A DNA stretch of 64,000 nucleotides from Fibrobacter sp. UWR2 (GTDB taxonomy: Bacteria; Fibrobacterota; Fibrobacteria; Fibrobacterales; Fibrobacteraceae). Location of the stretch: assembly GCF_002210285.1 (NCBI RefSeq), contig NZ_MWQE01000001.1:558001-622000 (forward strand), given 5' to 3'. The notes beneath the pieces were generated by a model. That model did no database searches, was not told the origin of the DNA, and was given only the letters and a program-made list of their open reading frames with translations. Positions 24,068 to 33,673 of the stretch are shown one piece after another. A program made the translations under genes and the position numbers. Every line of letters starts with the position of its first letter. The stretch's first letter is position 1.

Positions 24068-25675
24068 TTACCCCCTTTCAAAAGTTGCTGCCGACGTGAG
24101 CGCAAAATGGCCTGTGGCCGATTCGCATTCGGCGCGCAGGTAGGCGAAGTTGTCGATGCTTACGGGAATGTCTGTTTTGGCGGGTGCGGCGACGAGGCTT
24201 TCCATACGGAGTTCCTCTTCTTTCGCGAGCTTGCCGTTGCTCAGGTAGCGGCGCCCGAAGATGCGGATATAGCGGAAGCCTTCTCCGAAATCCTTAGTGT
24301 TGCGGGCGTGGAAAACGACGCTCTTTATGCCGTGGACTTCGGCGTGTTCCCACCAGAGGGCGGGGCCGTCGGTGATGTAGCAGTTGTCGCCGGCAAAGGC
24401 CACATGCAGGGACTCGCGAGAAAGCCCGTTGCCGGCAGCCGTTGGGTCCATTTTCACAACGGTGCGCACCTTCCCGAAAACGTGGTCGCGGGAATGCTTG
24501 AGCGAAACCAGCGGGGTTGAGACGGCGGTCGTATCGTTCAGGTCGCCGTGCGCGTCGTTGCCGCCAATAGGCAATAAATAGTTCCCCTTGCCGAGTTGCT
24601 CAATCCAGAATTCGCGCCCGAGCTTGAAGCCTTCGTCGCGGACGCCGTTCCAGAACTGCAGCCCGCGTATGGCGTGCGGCTTGTCGGCATGCAGGTCCTT
24701 GTCTGTCCAGTATCCGCGGCGGAACACGAACTTCTCGACTATCCCCATCTGCTGGAAGGGGTGCGCCGCAAAGCAGTGTGCGGTGGTATCTTGCAGGATC
24801 TGAGCGATGCTCCGCGTAGGCTTGTTTTCGAGCCAGTAGCGCCCGCAGTCCCCGAGTCCGGGGAGGTAGGCGTCGGGAGCGAACACCGTGACGTGAACGT
24901 TTTCTCCCTTGCTGTTGCCGGCGGAGACTTCTTCGCCCGCGAGTAGCAGTGGGAGGCCTTCTCCTTTGGGGAGTGCCGCAATTTCATCGCACAGGGCCTG
25001 AAACCGCGGCGCCGGGGACCGCGCCTCCTTGGTGTAGTCCTCGTCGGTAAATGCAAAGTCGTAGGCGTGGTCGGTGCAACAGGCAAAGTCGAGGCCGACA
25101 GAGGCGGCCGCCTGTTGCAATACGGCAGGCGTAGCCCCGAATTCCACGTGGTCGCGCGAATAGTGGGTATGGCAGTGCATCTCGCCTGCCGCATACCCCG
25201 GCGCCTTCGGGGGCTGTTCCGCAAGCACGTGCAGCTTGAGCGGTTGCGGCTTCAGGCCGGGGAGACTCCAGCGCGTGAACGTGCGACGCTCATTCTTGGC
25301 ACCCTCGTCCACATTCTTTTTCACAGTCGTTACTTTCGGTGTAATCCTGTATTTCCCCGGTTTAAGCCCTGCGAGCGGAACGGGGTAGAATGCGAATGGC
25401 TTGTCGGCTTCAATGTCGAGTGTGATGGTCCTTTTTTCGGAATTTGTTCCCGTGCTTTCGCTACTCTCAATCTCGATTTCGGCAGACTCGAGGGTCACGG
25501 GGAATCGGTCGGCATCGCGCACCACGATCCACATCGTGGGCTCTGTTCCGGGAACCGCCTGGAAGGGCATATCGAAAATGATTTCAGGCCAGGGCCTGTA
25601 CAAAAGCGACCAGGGGAGCCTGAACTTGAAATGCGTTTCGGCGTAACGCAGTTTTTCCCCCGGCCAGAAACTCAT
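24068..25675 (-). CDS. PHP-domain metallohydrolase (CehA/McbA-like)
   Basis: A 535-residue protein with no clear signal peptide. After ~160 residues of beta-rich sequence comes a PHP domain: GEMHCHTHYSRDH (metal ligands), FACCTDHAYDF, LLAGEEVSAG, and later HPFQQMG and GGNDAHGD. This arrangement fits the CehA/McbA family of hydrolases that cleave phosphoester or amide bonds; the substrate is unknown. The start overlaps the stop of the upstream OMP gene by four bases and it is followed by the rhomboid gene, so the set is one operon. Confidence 0.85.
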   Translation of the reverse strand: MSFWPGEKLRYAETHFKFRLPWSLLYRPWPEIIFDMPFQAVPGTEPTMWIVVRDADRFPVTLESAEIEIESSESTGTNSEKRTITLDIEADKPFAFYPVPLAGLKPGKYRITPKVTTVKKNVDEGAKNERRTFTRWSLPGLKPQPLKLHVLAEQPPKAPGYAAGEMHCHTHYSRDHVEFGATPAVLQQAAASVGLDFACCTDHAYDFAFTDEDYTKEARSPAPRFQALCDEIAALPKGEGLPLLLAGEEVSAGNSKGENVHVTVFAPDAYLPGLGDCGRYWLENKPTRSIAQILQDTTAHCFAAHPFQQMGIVEKFVFRRGYWTDKDLHADKPHAIRGLQFWNGVRDEGFKLGREFWIEQLGKGNYLLPIGGNDAHGDLNDTTAVSTPLVSLKHSRDHVFGKVRTVVKMDPTAAGNGLSRESLHVAFAGDNCYITDGPALWWEHAEVHGIKSVVFHARNTKDFGEGFRYIRIFGRRYLSNGKLAKEEELRMESLVAAPAKTDIPVSIDNFAYLRAECESATGHFALTSAATFERG

Positions 25676-26718
25676 TGTGCCGCCTTTTCCTTAGTAGCGT
25701 TCGTTTCGCTCTCGGGCGGTTTTGCGGCAGGCGGTTCTTCCACTGCAACAGGGGGCTTTGCGTTTGCTGCAGGAGGTTCTGCGCTTGCAGAAGGTGGCTC
25801 TGTACCAGCGGCAGGATTTTCTGCGCCTGTGGCGGGCATTACCCTGGCCTTCGGGGGGGTCATTTCTGGATTGCTTGCGGTACGGACTTTCGCCGTGGTA
25901 TCCTTTACCGCGGTCGTATCGCCCAGCGTAATCTTCTTGTTTATGATTCCGAAACTCGCGCGTATCTGCAGCTGTAGGCCGCCGATATTCCACTGCGCCT
26001 TTTCGGTCGGACCGTCGGGCACGATGTCGGCAAACCTTTCCTTCGATTTTACGGAGATGGTGCTGTAGCCGATATCGCCATAGAGGTTTATTCCGTTCCA
26101 GCTTGCAAACAGATATCCGAGACTTACGCCGAATCCTGCGCCCCAGGGCTTGTTCTCGGCCTCGAGCTTGCCCCATGAGGTATAGATTTCTGTGCCGGGG
26201 AGTGTCCAGTACCAGCGAAACGCGAGGCTAAAGAGTCCGCCGTTCGAAAGCGTAATCAGGCTCGTGGGGATGGCGAATCTGTATTCCAGGAACATCGGTA
26301 CGCCCTGGATGGTGTAGCTGTAGTTGTGCGCCTTGTTCTTGCGGTCGGTTAGCACCACGGATTCGTTGTCGTAGATAAATCCGATTCCGGCACTGATGAA
26401 GTGGTCGTCCATGACTTGGTACTGAAGGCCGCCCATGATAGGGAAGCAGAAATTGACTTTCTGGAAGTTCTGCTTGGCGACATAGAGGGATTCTTCGGCA
26501 TCTACGGCCTGTGACTTGAAGTCGGCGTAGATGGTGTCGATGGCGTTCTGGAAATAGCTGCGTTCTTCGAAATCCAGGAAAGAGATGGAAGCCTGCCCGA
26601 AAATGGAGAGCCTTGCACGGTCATGCTCTATTTTCGTCTCGTCGTCGGCGAATGCGCCCGCTGCAAGGAACAGCGTCGCAACTACAAAAAGAACCGACTT
26701 GAAACCTGCATGACCCAT
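25672..26718 (-). CDS. Predicted outer-membrane beta-barrel protein with Pro/Ala-rich tail
   Basis: A 348-residue exported protein with a signal peptide (VLFVVATLFLAAGAFA). The body alternates hydrophobic and polar residues with many aromatic strand ends (GLFSLAFRWYWTLPG, WGAGFGVSLGYLF, NLYGDIGYSTISV), as expected for an outer-membrane barrel. The last ~90 residues are a proline/alanine/glutamate-rich tail that could reach through the periplasm. I do not recognise a specific family. It lies between bamD and the PHP gene in the same operon. Confidence 0.65.
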   Translation of the reverse strand: MGHAGFKSVLFVVATLFLAAGAFADDETKIEHDRARLSIFGQASISFLDFEERSYFQNAIDTIYADFKSQAVDAEESLYVAKQNFQKVNFCFPIMGGLQYQVMDDHFISAGIGFIYDNESVVLTDRKNKAHNYSYTIQGVPMFLEYRFAIPTSLITLSNGGLFSLAFRWYWTLPGTEIYTSWGKLEAENKPWGAGFGVSLGYLFASWNGINLYGDIGYSTISVKSKERFADIVPDGPTEKAQWNIGGLQLQIRASFGIINKKITLGDTTAVKDTTAKVRTASNPEMTPPKARVMPATGAENPAAGTEPPSASAEPPAANAKPPVAVEEPPAAKPPESETNATKEKAAQ

Positions 26719-26725
26719 CTAGAAC

Positions 26726-27580
26726 CTAGTTCAGCATTTCGCGCTCTTCTTTCTGGACGCGCTTCTTTTCGGCATCCTTCTTGATGCGCTTTTCAAAATT
26801 CTTTTCCGCCTTGGCAATCTTCTTCTCGGTCTTCTCGAGCAGCTTGTGGCCGTCCTTGTCGTCTTCCTTGAGTTCCTGCTTGGCGAGGTCTAGGTATTCA
26901 CGTGCGCTCTCGAACTGGTCGAGGTCGGTGTATGCCTGCGAGGTGAGGAACAGGGCTTCCTTGCGGCGCTTGGACTGCTTGTAGGTCTCGAGGAATTCCT
27001 TGAAGTAGATAACGGCTGCCTGCGGCTTGTCCATGCGCAGGTACAGGCGTGCGGTCTGGAATTCCTTTTCGGCGAGGCGTTCGACCAGGAGGCCGTAGTA
27101 GTAGTTGATGGAGTCGCGGAGCGGGGTATCCGGATGGTTCGAAAGGTAGCGTTCGAAATCCTTCATGGCGACCGTCGTATTCGCGTCGTCGCGGCTCACG
27201 CGGAATTCCATGTTGAACGATGCGATTGCCTTGCGGAATTCGGCGGTCTCGGCGTACGGGGAACCGGGGAAGTTCATGACGAAGCTGCCGTATTCGCCAC
27301 GGGCCTCGATCCAGTTCTCGAGATTGAAGTGGCTTTCGGCGAGCAGGAACGAGGTCTGTTCCAGGTAGCCCGTGCCGGCGCAGTAGCTCATGATTTCTTC
27401 GAGCTTGTCGATGACGCGGCCGTACTTTTCCTTCTTGAAGAGTTCTTCCGCCTTGTCCAGTTTGTTCTTGCAGAACTGGGTGTGCGTGATTCTTTCGGAT
27501 GAATTGGACGAACAAGCGCCGAGCAAGGCGACAGAAAGGAAAAGGCTAAGGAACAGGGCTGTCTTTAGAGAAAGTTTCAT
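26726..27580 (-). CDS. bamD: Outer membrane protein assembly factor BamD
   Basis: A lipoprotein of the BAM complex that inserts beta-barrels into the outer membrane. The 284 residues begin with a signal peptide and lipobox (LLGAC) and continue with the TPR pattern of BamD: CKNKLDKAEELFKKEKYGRVI, FLLAESHFNLENW, FPGSPYAETAEFRKA and a YLSNHPDTPLRD segment. The C-terminus is a long charged helix rich in lysine and glutamate. It is divergent from lptF, with only 64 bases between them, so two outer-membrane assembly systems share a control region. Confidence 0.9.
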   Translation of the reverse strand: MKLSLKTALFLSLFLSVALLGACSSNSSERITHTQFCKNKLDKAEELFKKEKYGRVIDKLEEIMSYCAGTGYLEQTSFLLAESHFNLENWIEARGEYGSFVMNFPGSPYAETAEFRKAIASFNMEFRVSRDDANTTVAMKDFERYLSNHPDTPLRDSINYYYGLLVERLAEKEFQTARLYLRMDKPQAAVIYFKEFLETYKQSKRRKEALFLTSQAYTDLDQFESAREYLDLAKQELKEDDKDGHKLLEKTEKKIAKAEKNFEKRIKKDAEKKRVQKEEREMLN

Positions 27581-27644
27581 TTTTTTTCTTCGGTTAATTC
27601 TAATTTTTCACTGTTAAAGTAGAAAAATTAGACCGACGGGAAAA

Positions 27645-29045
27645 ATGATTTTAGTTCGTTATGTGTTGAAAGAACTTATTGGCCCCTTTTTGGCGGCGCT
27701 TTTTGGCATAACGTTTTTGTTCGTCGTCGATTTTCTGGTGAAAATATTGGACAACGTGCTCTCGAAGGGGCTTCCCGCATCGACGGTCCTCGAGATTTTC
27801 GTACTGAACCTGGCATGGATGCTTTCGCTCTCTATTCCGATGGCGGTGCTTGTCGCATGCCTCATGGCGTTCGGTCGCCTTTCGGGTGACCATGAGATTA
27901 CTGCAGTGAAGGCTGCGGGTGTTTCTCCCTTGTCGCTCATGCGGCCGGTGATGCTCGTGGCGCTTCTGGTTACGGTCCTGATGATACTTTTCAACAACTG
28001 GATATTGCCCGAGGCAAATCACCGCTCCGTGGAACTGATGAATGCCGTCTCGCGCAAGAAGCCCCATGTGTTTATCGATGCAGGTAGGCTCATCACGCAG
28101 TTCCCTGACGTGCAACTCTGGGTGAACCGCATCGATCCTGTGTCGGGTGTGCTATACGGCATCCAGGTCTACGAGATGGAAAAGAAGGGCGCACCGAGAG
28201 TTGTATATGCAGACAGTGCGACTCTCGACTACGTGGATAACGGTGCTACCCTCATGTTCCGCATGCGTAGCGGCGAGACGCATATTGTCGATCCTGACAA
28301 GCCGGAGAACTACTTCCGTATCAGGTTCTTCTCGCAGGACCTCGCCATGCAGAACGTGGACGACCGCTTGGAACGCCGGAGCCGTAGTTACCGCAGCGAC
28401 CGCGAGATGCCGGTCGAGATGATGATGGACGTGGTGAACGAGGCTCGTGCAAAATACGATACGGTTTCGGCGTTTGCCCGTGAGAAGAGGCTCGGCTCGC
28501 TTGTCTCGACAAGGAACATTGTTCTCGGGGATAGCGTCGTTCCCGATGGGGCGAACGGGACGGAACCGCTCGATTCTATCCAGGGGCGGCGGTCGCTTCA
28601 GCGTATCCGCATGCAGGAAATCTCGAATCTGCGGACGACGGAGAGGCTGTGGGGGAGAATGGAATCCGAGCAGAAGCGTGCGGCTCAGTACCTCGTCGAA
28701 ATTCACAAGAAGTTCAGTACTTCGTTTGCGTGCTTTATCTTTGTGCTCATTGGCGCTCCTCTCGGAATCATGGCACGCAAGGGCGGCATCGGCACGGGTA
28801 TCATCTACAGCCTTGCGTTCTTTGTCATCTACTGGATCTGCCTTATCGGCGGCGAGAACCTGGCGGACCGTCTTATCATTTCTCCCGAACTTGCCATGTG
28901 GGCTTCGAACATCATCATTGGCGCGTTCGGCATATTCATTACCATCGCGATGGTGCGCGACCGCTTTACGGGTGATTCCAAGTTCTTCAGGGCCATGCGA
29001 GCCATAGGCCGCTGGTTCCGTTCCATCGGCAGGGGGCGCGCATGA
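27645..29045 (+). CDS. lptF: LPS export permease LptF (YjgP/YjgQ family)
   Basis: An inner-membrane subunit of the Lpt transporter that extracts lipopolysaccharide for export. The 466 residues show the family layout: three N-terminal spans (IGPFLAALFGITFLFVVDFL; LSIPMAVLVACLMAFGRLSGDHEITAVKAAG in two parts), a large periplasmic beta-jellyroll domain (about residues 120-340) and three C-terminal spans with the GAPLGIMARKGG motif. The stop overlaps the start of lptG by four bases. Which of the two is F and which is G follows gene order and is less certain. Confidence 0.88.
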   Translation: MILVRYVLKELIGPFLAALFGITFLFVVDFLVKILDNVLSKGLPASTVLEIFVLNLAWMLSLSIPMAVLVACLMAFGRLSGDHEITAVKAAGVSPLSLMRPVMLVALLVTVLMILFNNWILPEANHRSVELMNAVSRKKPHVFIDAGRLITQFPDVQLWVNRIDPVSGVLYGIQVYEMEKKGAPRVVYADSATLDYVDNGATLMFRMRSGETHIVDPDKPENYFRIRFFSQDLAMQNVDDRLERRSRSYRSDREMPVEMMMDVVNEARAKYDTVSAFAREKRLGSLVSTRNIVLGDSVVPDGANGTEPLDSIQGRRSLQRIRMQEISNLRTTERLWGRMESEQKRAAQYLVEIHKKFSTSFACFIFVLIGAPLGIMARKGGIGTGIIYSLAFFVIYWICLIGGENLADRLIISPELAMWASNIIIGAFGIFITIAMVRDRFTGDSKFFRAMRAIGRWFRSIGRGRA

Positions 29046-30184
29046 AGTTCTCGCGTTACCTGATCTGGAACTTCGTGAAGATGTTCCTCATCGTGACTAT
29101 CGGCGCTATCTTCATGTTTGCCGTTATTGACTTCGTTGGCAACATCAAGACGTGGCTTGCCCGCGAAACGAAGGATGCGCTCGACTACTATGTGAGCTAT
29201 ATCCCGTACATGCTCTACCTCATCACGCCGGTATCCATGTTCATCGCGGTGCTTGCCTCGGTCGGGAACATGTCGCGCCATCTGGAAATGAGCGCCATGC
29301 AGAGTTCCGGCCAGAGCCCGCTCAAGACTCTGTTTCCCATATTCTTCCTGGGCATACTTGTTTCTGTCGGTTCGTACGAGATGAGCGAGCATTGGCTTCC
29401 GGATGCAAACCACAAGCGCCTCGAAATCATGGAGACGAATGCGCAAAAAAAGAAGAACCCGCGCATCAAGGAAAAGAGCGACTTCACTTTCATCGATAGC
29501 GAGAGGGCGAGTTGGTTCTTCAAGTTCTATTCGGGCAAGGCGAAGGTGGGCCGTGACGTGGTGCTCCTTTTGCGTGAACAGGGCCGCCTTACGGAACGTT
29601 ACGACGCCAAGACGGTCCGCTGGGTAGAACCGGACACTTCCTCGCTCGACAGTGCCGTGCGCGATAGCGTGATCAAGACTTTTGCAGAACAGTCCTACTG
29701 GCTGTTCGAACACGGAATGAAGCGTGTCTTCAACAAGGACGGCTCGGTGACGGTCATTCAGTTCCGCCGCGAAAAGATGAACGGCAAGGTGTCGACACGC
29801 CCGGCCGACCTCATCAACGACCGCCAGGTTCCCGACGAGATGGATTCCAAGATGGTCTGGGAACGTATCGAGGTGCTAAAACGCTCCGGCGAAGACACCC
29901 GCGCCATGGAGACGGCGCTACACTTCAAGCTTTCTGCCCACTGGATGAACCTTATCGTGCTGCTCATCGGGGCGGCCCTCTGTCACCGGTATAGTCGTTC
30001 TGGAGGGCTTTCCCAGAAATTCGGTATTGGCCTTCTTCTCGTTTTTAGTTATTATATTCTAGAGAGAATCGGATTGAAGATGGGTGAAAATGGGGCCCTG
30101 TCGCCGTTCTTGGCGGCATGGATAAGCCATTTCATCTTTGGCGGCGTCGCGTGCGCTATGCTTTACCGTTCATTCCGGCTTTAA
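29042..30184 (+). CDS. lptG: LPS export permease LptG (YjgP/YjgQ family)
   Basis: The partner permease of the upstream gene, 380 residues with the same arrangement: N-terminal spans (MFLIVTIGAIFMFAVIDFV; YMLYLITPVSMFIAVLA with SAMQSSGQSPL after it), a periplasmic domain, and C-terminal spans ending at residue 380. The C-terminal part (LIVLLIGAALCHRYSRSGG; LLLVFSYYILER) matches the family. Translation is coupled to lptF by an ATGA overlap. Confidence 0.88.
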   Translation: MKFSRYLIWNFVKMFLIVTIGAIFMFAVIDFVGNIKTWLARETKDALDYYVSYIPYMLYLITPVSMFIAVLASVGNMSRHLEMSAMQSSGQSPLKTLFPIFFLGILVSVGSYEMSEHWLPDANHKRLEIMETNAQKKKNPRIKEKSDFTFIDSERASWFFKFYSGKAKVGRDVVLLLREQGRLTERYDAKTVRWVEPDTSSLDSAVRDSVIKTFAEQSYWLFEHGMKRVFNKDGSVTVIQFRREKMNGKVSTRPADLINDRQVPDEMDSKMVWERIEVLKRSGEDTRAMETALHFKLSAHWMNLIVLLIGAALCHRYSRSGGLSQKFGIGLLLVFSYYILERIGLKMGENGALSPFLAAWISHFIFGGVACAMLYRSFRL

Positions 30185-30200
30185 GTGTAAGAGGATGCAG

Positions 30201-32078
30201 ATGCAGATATCGATGATTATGTTCGCTGTTGCAGGCTTGTTCCTGGGAGTCGCTTTCCAGGGGGGCATGTTCCTGTTCCTCATCCCGTTTGCAGGTGTCG
30301 CCGCTGCCCTGGGCTACATGAACCTGCCTCGCGTCCCCGGCGGGAAGACCGCTTCGCTCCCTGTGGTGGGATCTGCGGTGAAGGCGACCGGAATCTCGCC
30401 CGCGGTGACTCCGGAACTCAAGAATTCCTTCGACGATTCTGCTGCCGACTATAACGAGCCCGGTTCTACGCTGCGTGTAAACCAGGTATGGGCCCGCGCC
30501 GATGCCGACGTGAAGAAGGCTTTCAGCGACATGCTCGAGGGCCTGAAGCGCATTGTCCCGAACGTTCACACGCTAGTTCTCTTTTCGCCCCTCAATTCCA
30601 TGAAGGAATGGGGCATCCGTGCATATGCCTGCGTAAGTCCCGAGGCGAAGATTGCGACCGACGTGAAGATTACGGAGAACGCGGGGCTTATCAGTCAGCT
30701 GTTCCGCATGGACGTGAACCGTCTGCTCGAAGGTGACCTTTCGGGCGGTAAGCCCCTGCTCTACTACATCGATAATCCGATGGTCAAGTCCGTGGTGGCG
30801 GTCCCGATGCTCGACCGCGGCAAGAACCGCGTTGGCGCTCTTGTTATGGACTCGCTCTACCCGAATGCGTTCAACCAGCATACGGCGCAGGCGCTTACCT
30901 ATATCGCAAGTACGCTCTACACGCTTTACTTCAAGAGCTTTGTCTCGGCTAAAAACTACATCGAGCAGCAGCAGTTCAGCGTGCTTTACCATTACCAGCA
31001 CCAGTTCTTCAAGAACATGACGGTGAAGGACGTGTTCCGCCAGATTTTCGAATACGTCAAGGGCAACATCCCGTTTGACCGCATGATGATCTTGGCACTC
31101 GACCGCCAGAACGACAACAACCTGCACCAGGAACGTATGGGGCGTGTCGTCTGCTGCGACGGTATCGATGCCGACCAGTTCGTCAACAAGAAGTTTACGC
31201 TTTCGGACAAGGGCCTTGCCATCCTGGCCCTGTACCACAACCGCCCGGTGGAGCGGACCTTCAACCAGTCCGCGTTCAATGCCTACATTCCGCGCATCGA
31301 CAGCCAGGAAAAGAAGAACATGGAGTTCCGCCAGCTGTTCGTGATGCCTGTGCCCACGGAACCGACTGCGGAACAGGCCGAAATGGCCATCTGCCTCGAA
31401 AGCCGCAGGAACGACCGCTATTCCGAACACGAGATGAACTTGCTCAAGGCGTTTGCCGGTGTCGCAGGCTTTGCGTATGCCCGTGCATGCCAGGCGGAAC
31501 AGGACAAGGACCTCGCGACGCGTGACGGCCTTACCGGGCTTATCAACCACCGCACCTTGCACGAGAACCTCCGCACCGAGAAAATCCGCGCCGACCGCCA
31601 GAAGTACAATATCGGTGTGCTCATGATGGACATCGACCACTTCAAGAGCGTGAACGATACCTACGGCCACCCGATTGGTGATGTGGTCATCAAGGGAATC
31701 GCCGGCGCCATCAGTGGCGAAATCCGCAAGGAAATCGACGTGGTCGCTCGCTATGGCGGCGAGGAATTCGTGGTGGGCCTTATCGACACGACTGCGGAAG
31801 GCATGATCGAGACTGCGGAACGCATCCGCCATGCGGTGATGAAACTCGAGTTCGACGTGCATCGCCAGGAACCGCTGCGTGTGACGGTGAGTATCGGAGC
31901 CTATCTCGTGACTCCGGAATTCCACGACATGAAGAAGGCCGTGAACTATGCCGACCAGGCGCTCTACAAGGCGAAGGAAGGCGGCCGCAACCAGGTCATC
32001 CAGTATACGGAAATTCCTGTCGAGACATCTGCCCCGGCAGACGAGATTCCCGTCCTTACCTCTACACTGAAGGTCTAG
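30201..32078 (+). CDS. Membrane-bound diguanylate cyclase (GGDEF domain)
   Basis: Makes cyclic di-GMP from GTP. The start at 30201 is chosen because GAGG lies six bases before it; the ATG at 30195 abuts that site. The 625 residues comprise two N-terminal membrane spans, a long sensory part with GAF-like sequence (ALVMDSLYPNAFNQHTAQALTYIA; a second such segment around residues 270-440) and a C-terminal GGDEF domain. The active site is YGGEEF, with DIDHFKSVNDTYGHPIGD upstream, so it should be active. The usual RxxD inhibition site reads KEID, so product feedback may be absent. It follows lptG closely. Confidence 0.92.
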   Translation: MQISMIMFAVAGLFLGVAFQGGMFLFLIPFAGVAAALGYMNLPRVPGGKTASLPVVGSAVKATGISPAVTPELKNSFDDSAADYNEPGSTLRVNQVWARADADVKKAFSDMLEGLKRIVPNVHTLVLFSPLNSMKEWGIRAYACVSPEAKIATDVKITENAGLISQLFRMDVNRLLEGDLSGGKPLLYYIDNPMVKSVVAVPMLDRGKNRVGALVMDSLYPNAFNQHTAQALTYIASTLYTLYFKSFVSAKNYIEQQQFSVLYHYQHQFFKNMTVKDVFRQIFEYVKGNIPFDRMMILALDRQNDNNLHQERMGRVVCCDGIDADQFVNKKFTLSDKGLAILALYHNRPVERTFNQSAFNAYIPRIDSQEKKNMEFRQLFVMPVPTEPTAEQAEMAICLESRRNDRYSEHEMNLLKAFAGVAGFAYARACQAEQDKDLATRDGLTGLINHRTLHENLRTEKIRADRQKYNIGVLMMDIDHFKSVNDTYGHPIGDVVIKGIAGAISGEIRKEIDVVARYGGEEFVVGLIDTTAEGMIETAERIRHAVMKLEFDVHRQEPLRVTVSIGAYLVTPEFHDMKKAVNYADQALYKAKEGGRNQVIQYTEIPVETSAPADEIPVLTSTLKV

Positions 32079-32087
32079 TACAAGATT

Positions 32088-33557
32088 ATGTTTACCGTTA
32101 TCGACTGGATCGTCCTTGCGGCGTATCTGCTCTTTTCCCTGTTTATCGGGCTCTGGGTTTCCCGCGGCAACAAGAATCTCAAGGAATACATGTTCGGTGG
32201 CGGTGCCATGCCGTGGGTGGCCGTCGGCATAAGCCTCATCGCGACATCTGTCAGCGCGACGACCTTCCTCGGGGCGCCTGCCGATGTTTTCGGCGACGAC
32301 ATGACCTTCCTCATGTTCCAGATAGGCGCGCTCATCAGTATCATTGTCGTGGGCCTAGTCTTCATCCCGAGGTTCAGGACCGCGGGTATCAATAGCGCGT
32401 ACGAACTATTCGAAGTGCGTTTCGGCTCGAAGACCGTCCGCAGGCTTGCCGCTGTGTTCTACTGCCTGCATCTTTTGCTCCGAACGGGTATCCTGCTCTA
32501 TGGGCCATCCCTCGTGCTTGCGCAGATTCTGCACGTCGACATGAAGGTTGCGATAATCGTGTCCGCCGCGGTGGCGATATTCTACACCTGGTTCGGCGGC
32601 ATCAAGGCTGTCATATGGACCGACGTGCTGCAGTTCTGCGTGTTCTTTGGCGGCGGCGTGGTGGTGCTTATCCTTATATCCAATGCCGTTGGCGGCTTTG
32701 GCGAGATGGCGACGCTTGCATCCGAGGCGGGCAAGACCCGCTGGTGGAACCCCTCGTTCGATATTTCTGATGCGCGCACGCTTGTGTCGGCAGGTTTTGC
32801 CTATGCAATTCTTGAAATCGCCATCCGCGGGTGCGACCAGCAGTTTGTACAACGTTATCTGAGCTGCAAGGACGTGAAGGCGGCAAACCGTTCGAGCATC
32901 CTTTCGATGGTGCTCGGGTGCGCGGTCTCTATCTTGTTCTACTGGGTGGGCGCGGCCCTCTACGTTTACTACAAGGCGGCGCATACGGCAACCCTTCCCG
33001 AAGGTATCGGGCAGAACGACGTGTTCCCCTACTTTATCGTGAATGCGCTTCCGCAGGGCCTTACCGGCTTGATTGTCGCGGCCATCTGTGCGGCTGCCAT
33101 GAGTAGCCTTTCCGGTGCCATCAATTCTCTCAGCAATACGTCGGAACACGACTTCTTGGGCTGGGAAGAATCCAAGGGCATGGGCGGACTCAAGCGTGCG
33201 AAAATCTGGACGGTTGTCTGGGGCGTGCTCGGCGTATTCTTTGCGCTCTTTGCCGCCACGCAGCAGGGAAGCCTCCTCAAGAACGCCCTCTTCTTTACGG
33301 GCCTCTTTACGGGTCCCTTGCTTGGCATGTTCCTGCTCGCCTTCTTCGTGAAGGGCCTCAAGAGCTGGCAGGTGATTGCGGCTGTCCTTTGCGGCATGGC
33401 AAGCCTCGTACTCGTGCAGGGAATTCCTGCATTTGGCGTGCCTGCAGTGCTTGGCGATATCTTCAGCTGGCCGTGGATGCCGTTCATCAGCATGACGACA
33501 ACGGTGCTTATAGCCGTCGTGCTCAAGTATGCGACGCTCCTGTTCGCGAAGAAGTAA
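32088..33557 (+). CDS. Sodium:solute symporter (SSS family)
   Basis: A 489-residue inner-membrane transporter with about 13 spans. Family features include the N-terminal IDWIVLAAYLLFSLFIGLW, NLKEYMFGGGAMPW, SLIATSVSATTFLGAPADVF and, in the middle, SAAVAIFYTWFGGIKAVIWTD. It imports a solute, such as a sugar or an acid, with sodium; the substrate is not clear from the sequence. It starts nine bases after the diguanylate cyclase gene and is followed by a terminator, so it ends this plus-strand operon. Confidence 0.9.
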   Translation: MFTVIDWIVLAAYLLFSLFIGLWVSRGNKNLKEYMFGGGAMPWVAVGISLIATSVSATTFLGAPADVFGDDMTFLMFQIGALISIIVVGLVFIPRFRTAGINSAYELFEVRFGSKTVRRLAAVFYCLHLLLRTGILLYGPSLVLAQILHVDMKVAIIVSAAVAIFYTWFGGIKAVIWTDVLQFCVFFGGGVVVLILISNAVGGFGEMATLASEAGKTRWWNPSFDISDARTLVSAGFAYAILEIAIRGCDQQFVQRYLSCKDVKAANRSSILSMVLGCAVSILFYWVGAALYVYYKAAHTATLPEGIGQNDVFPYFIVNALPQGLTGLIVAAICAAAMSSLSGAINSLSNTSEHDFLGWEESKGMGGLKRAKIWTVVWGVLGVFFALFAATQQGSLLKNALFFTGLFTGPLLGMFLLAFFVKGLKSWQVIAAVLCGMASLVLVQGIPAFGVPAVLGDIFSWPWMPFISMTTTVLIAVVLKYATLLFAKK

Positions 33558-33604
33558 AAAGCATATTCTAGATTAGACTATAAAATCCAGTAAAATTCTT
33601 TTTG

Positions 33605-33636
33605 CCCGAAAGCCTTTGCTTTCGGGATTCCTTTTT
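33605..33636 (+). terminator. Terminator after the symporter gene
   Basis: A perfect 9-bp stem CCCGAAAGC/GCTTTCGGG followed by ATTCCTTTTT. Confidence 0.85.
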
Positions 33637-33673
33637 GTGTAGATTGAAAATGAATTACAACAGGGAGGTTCCT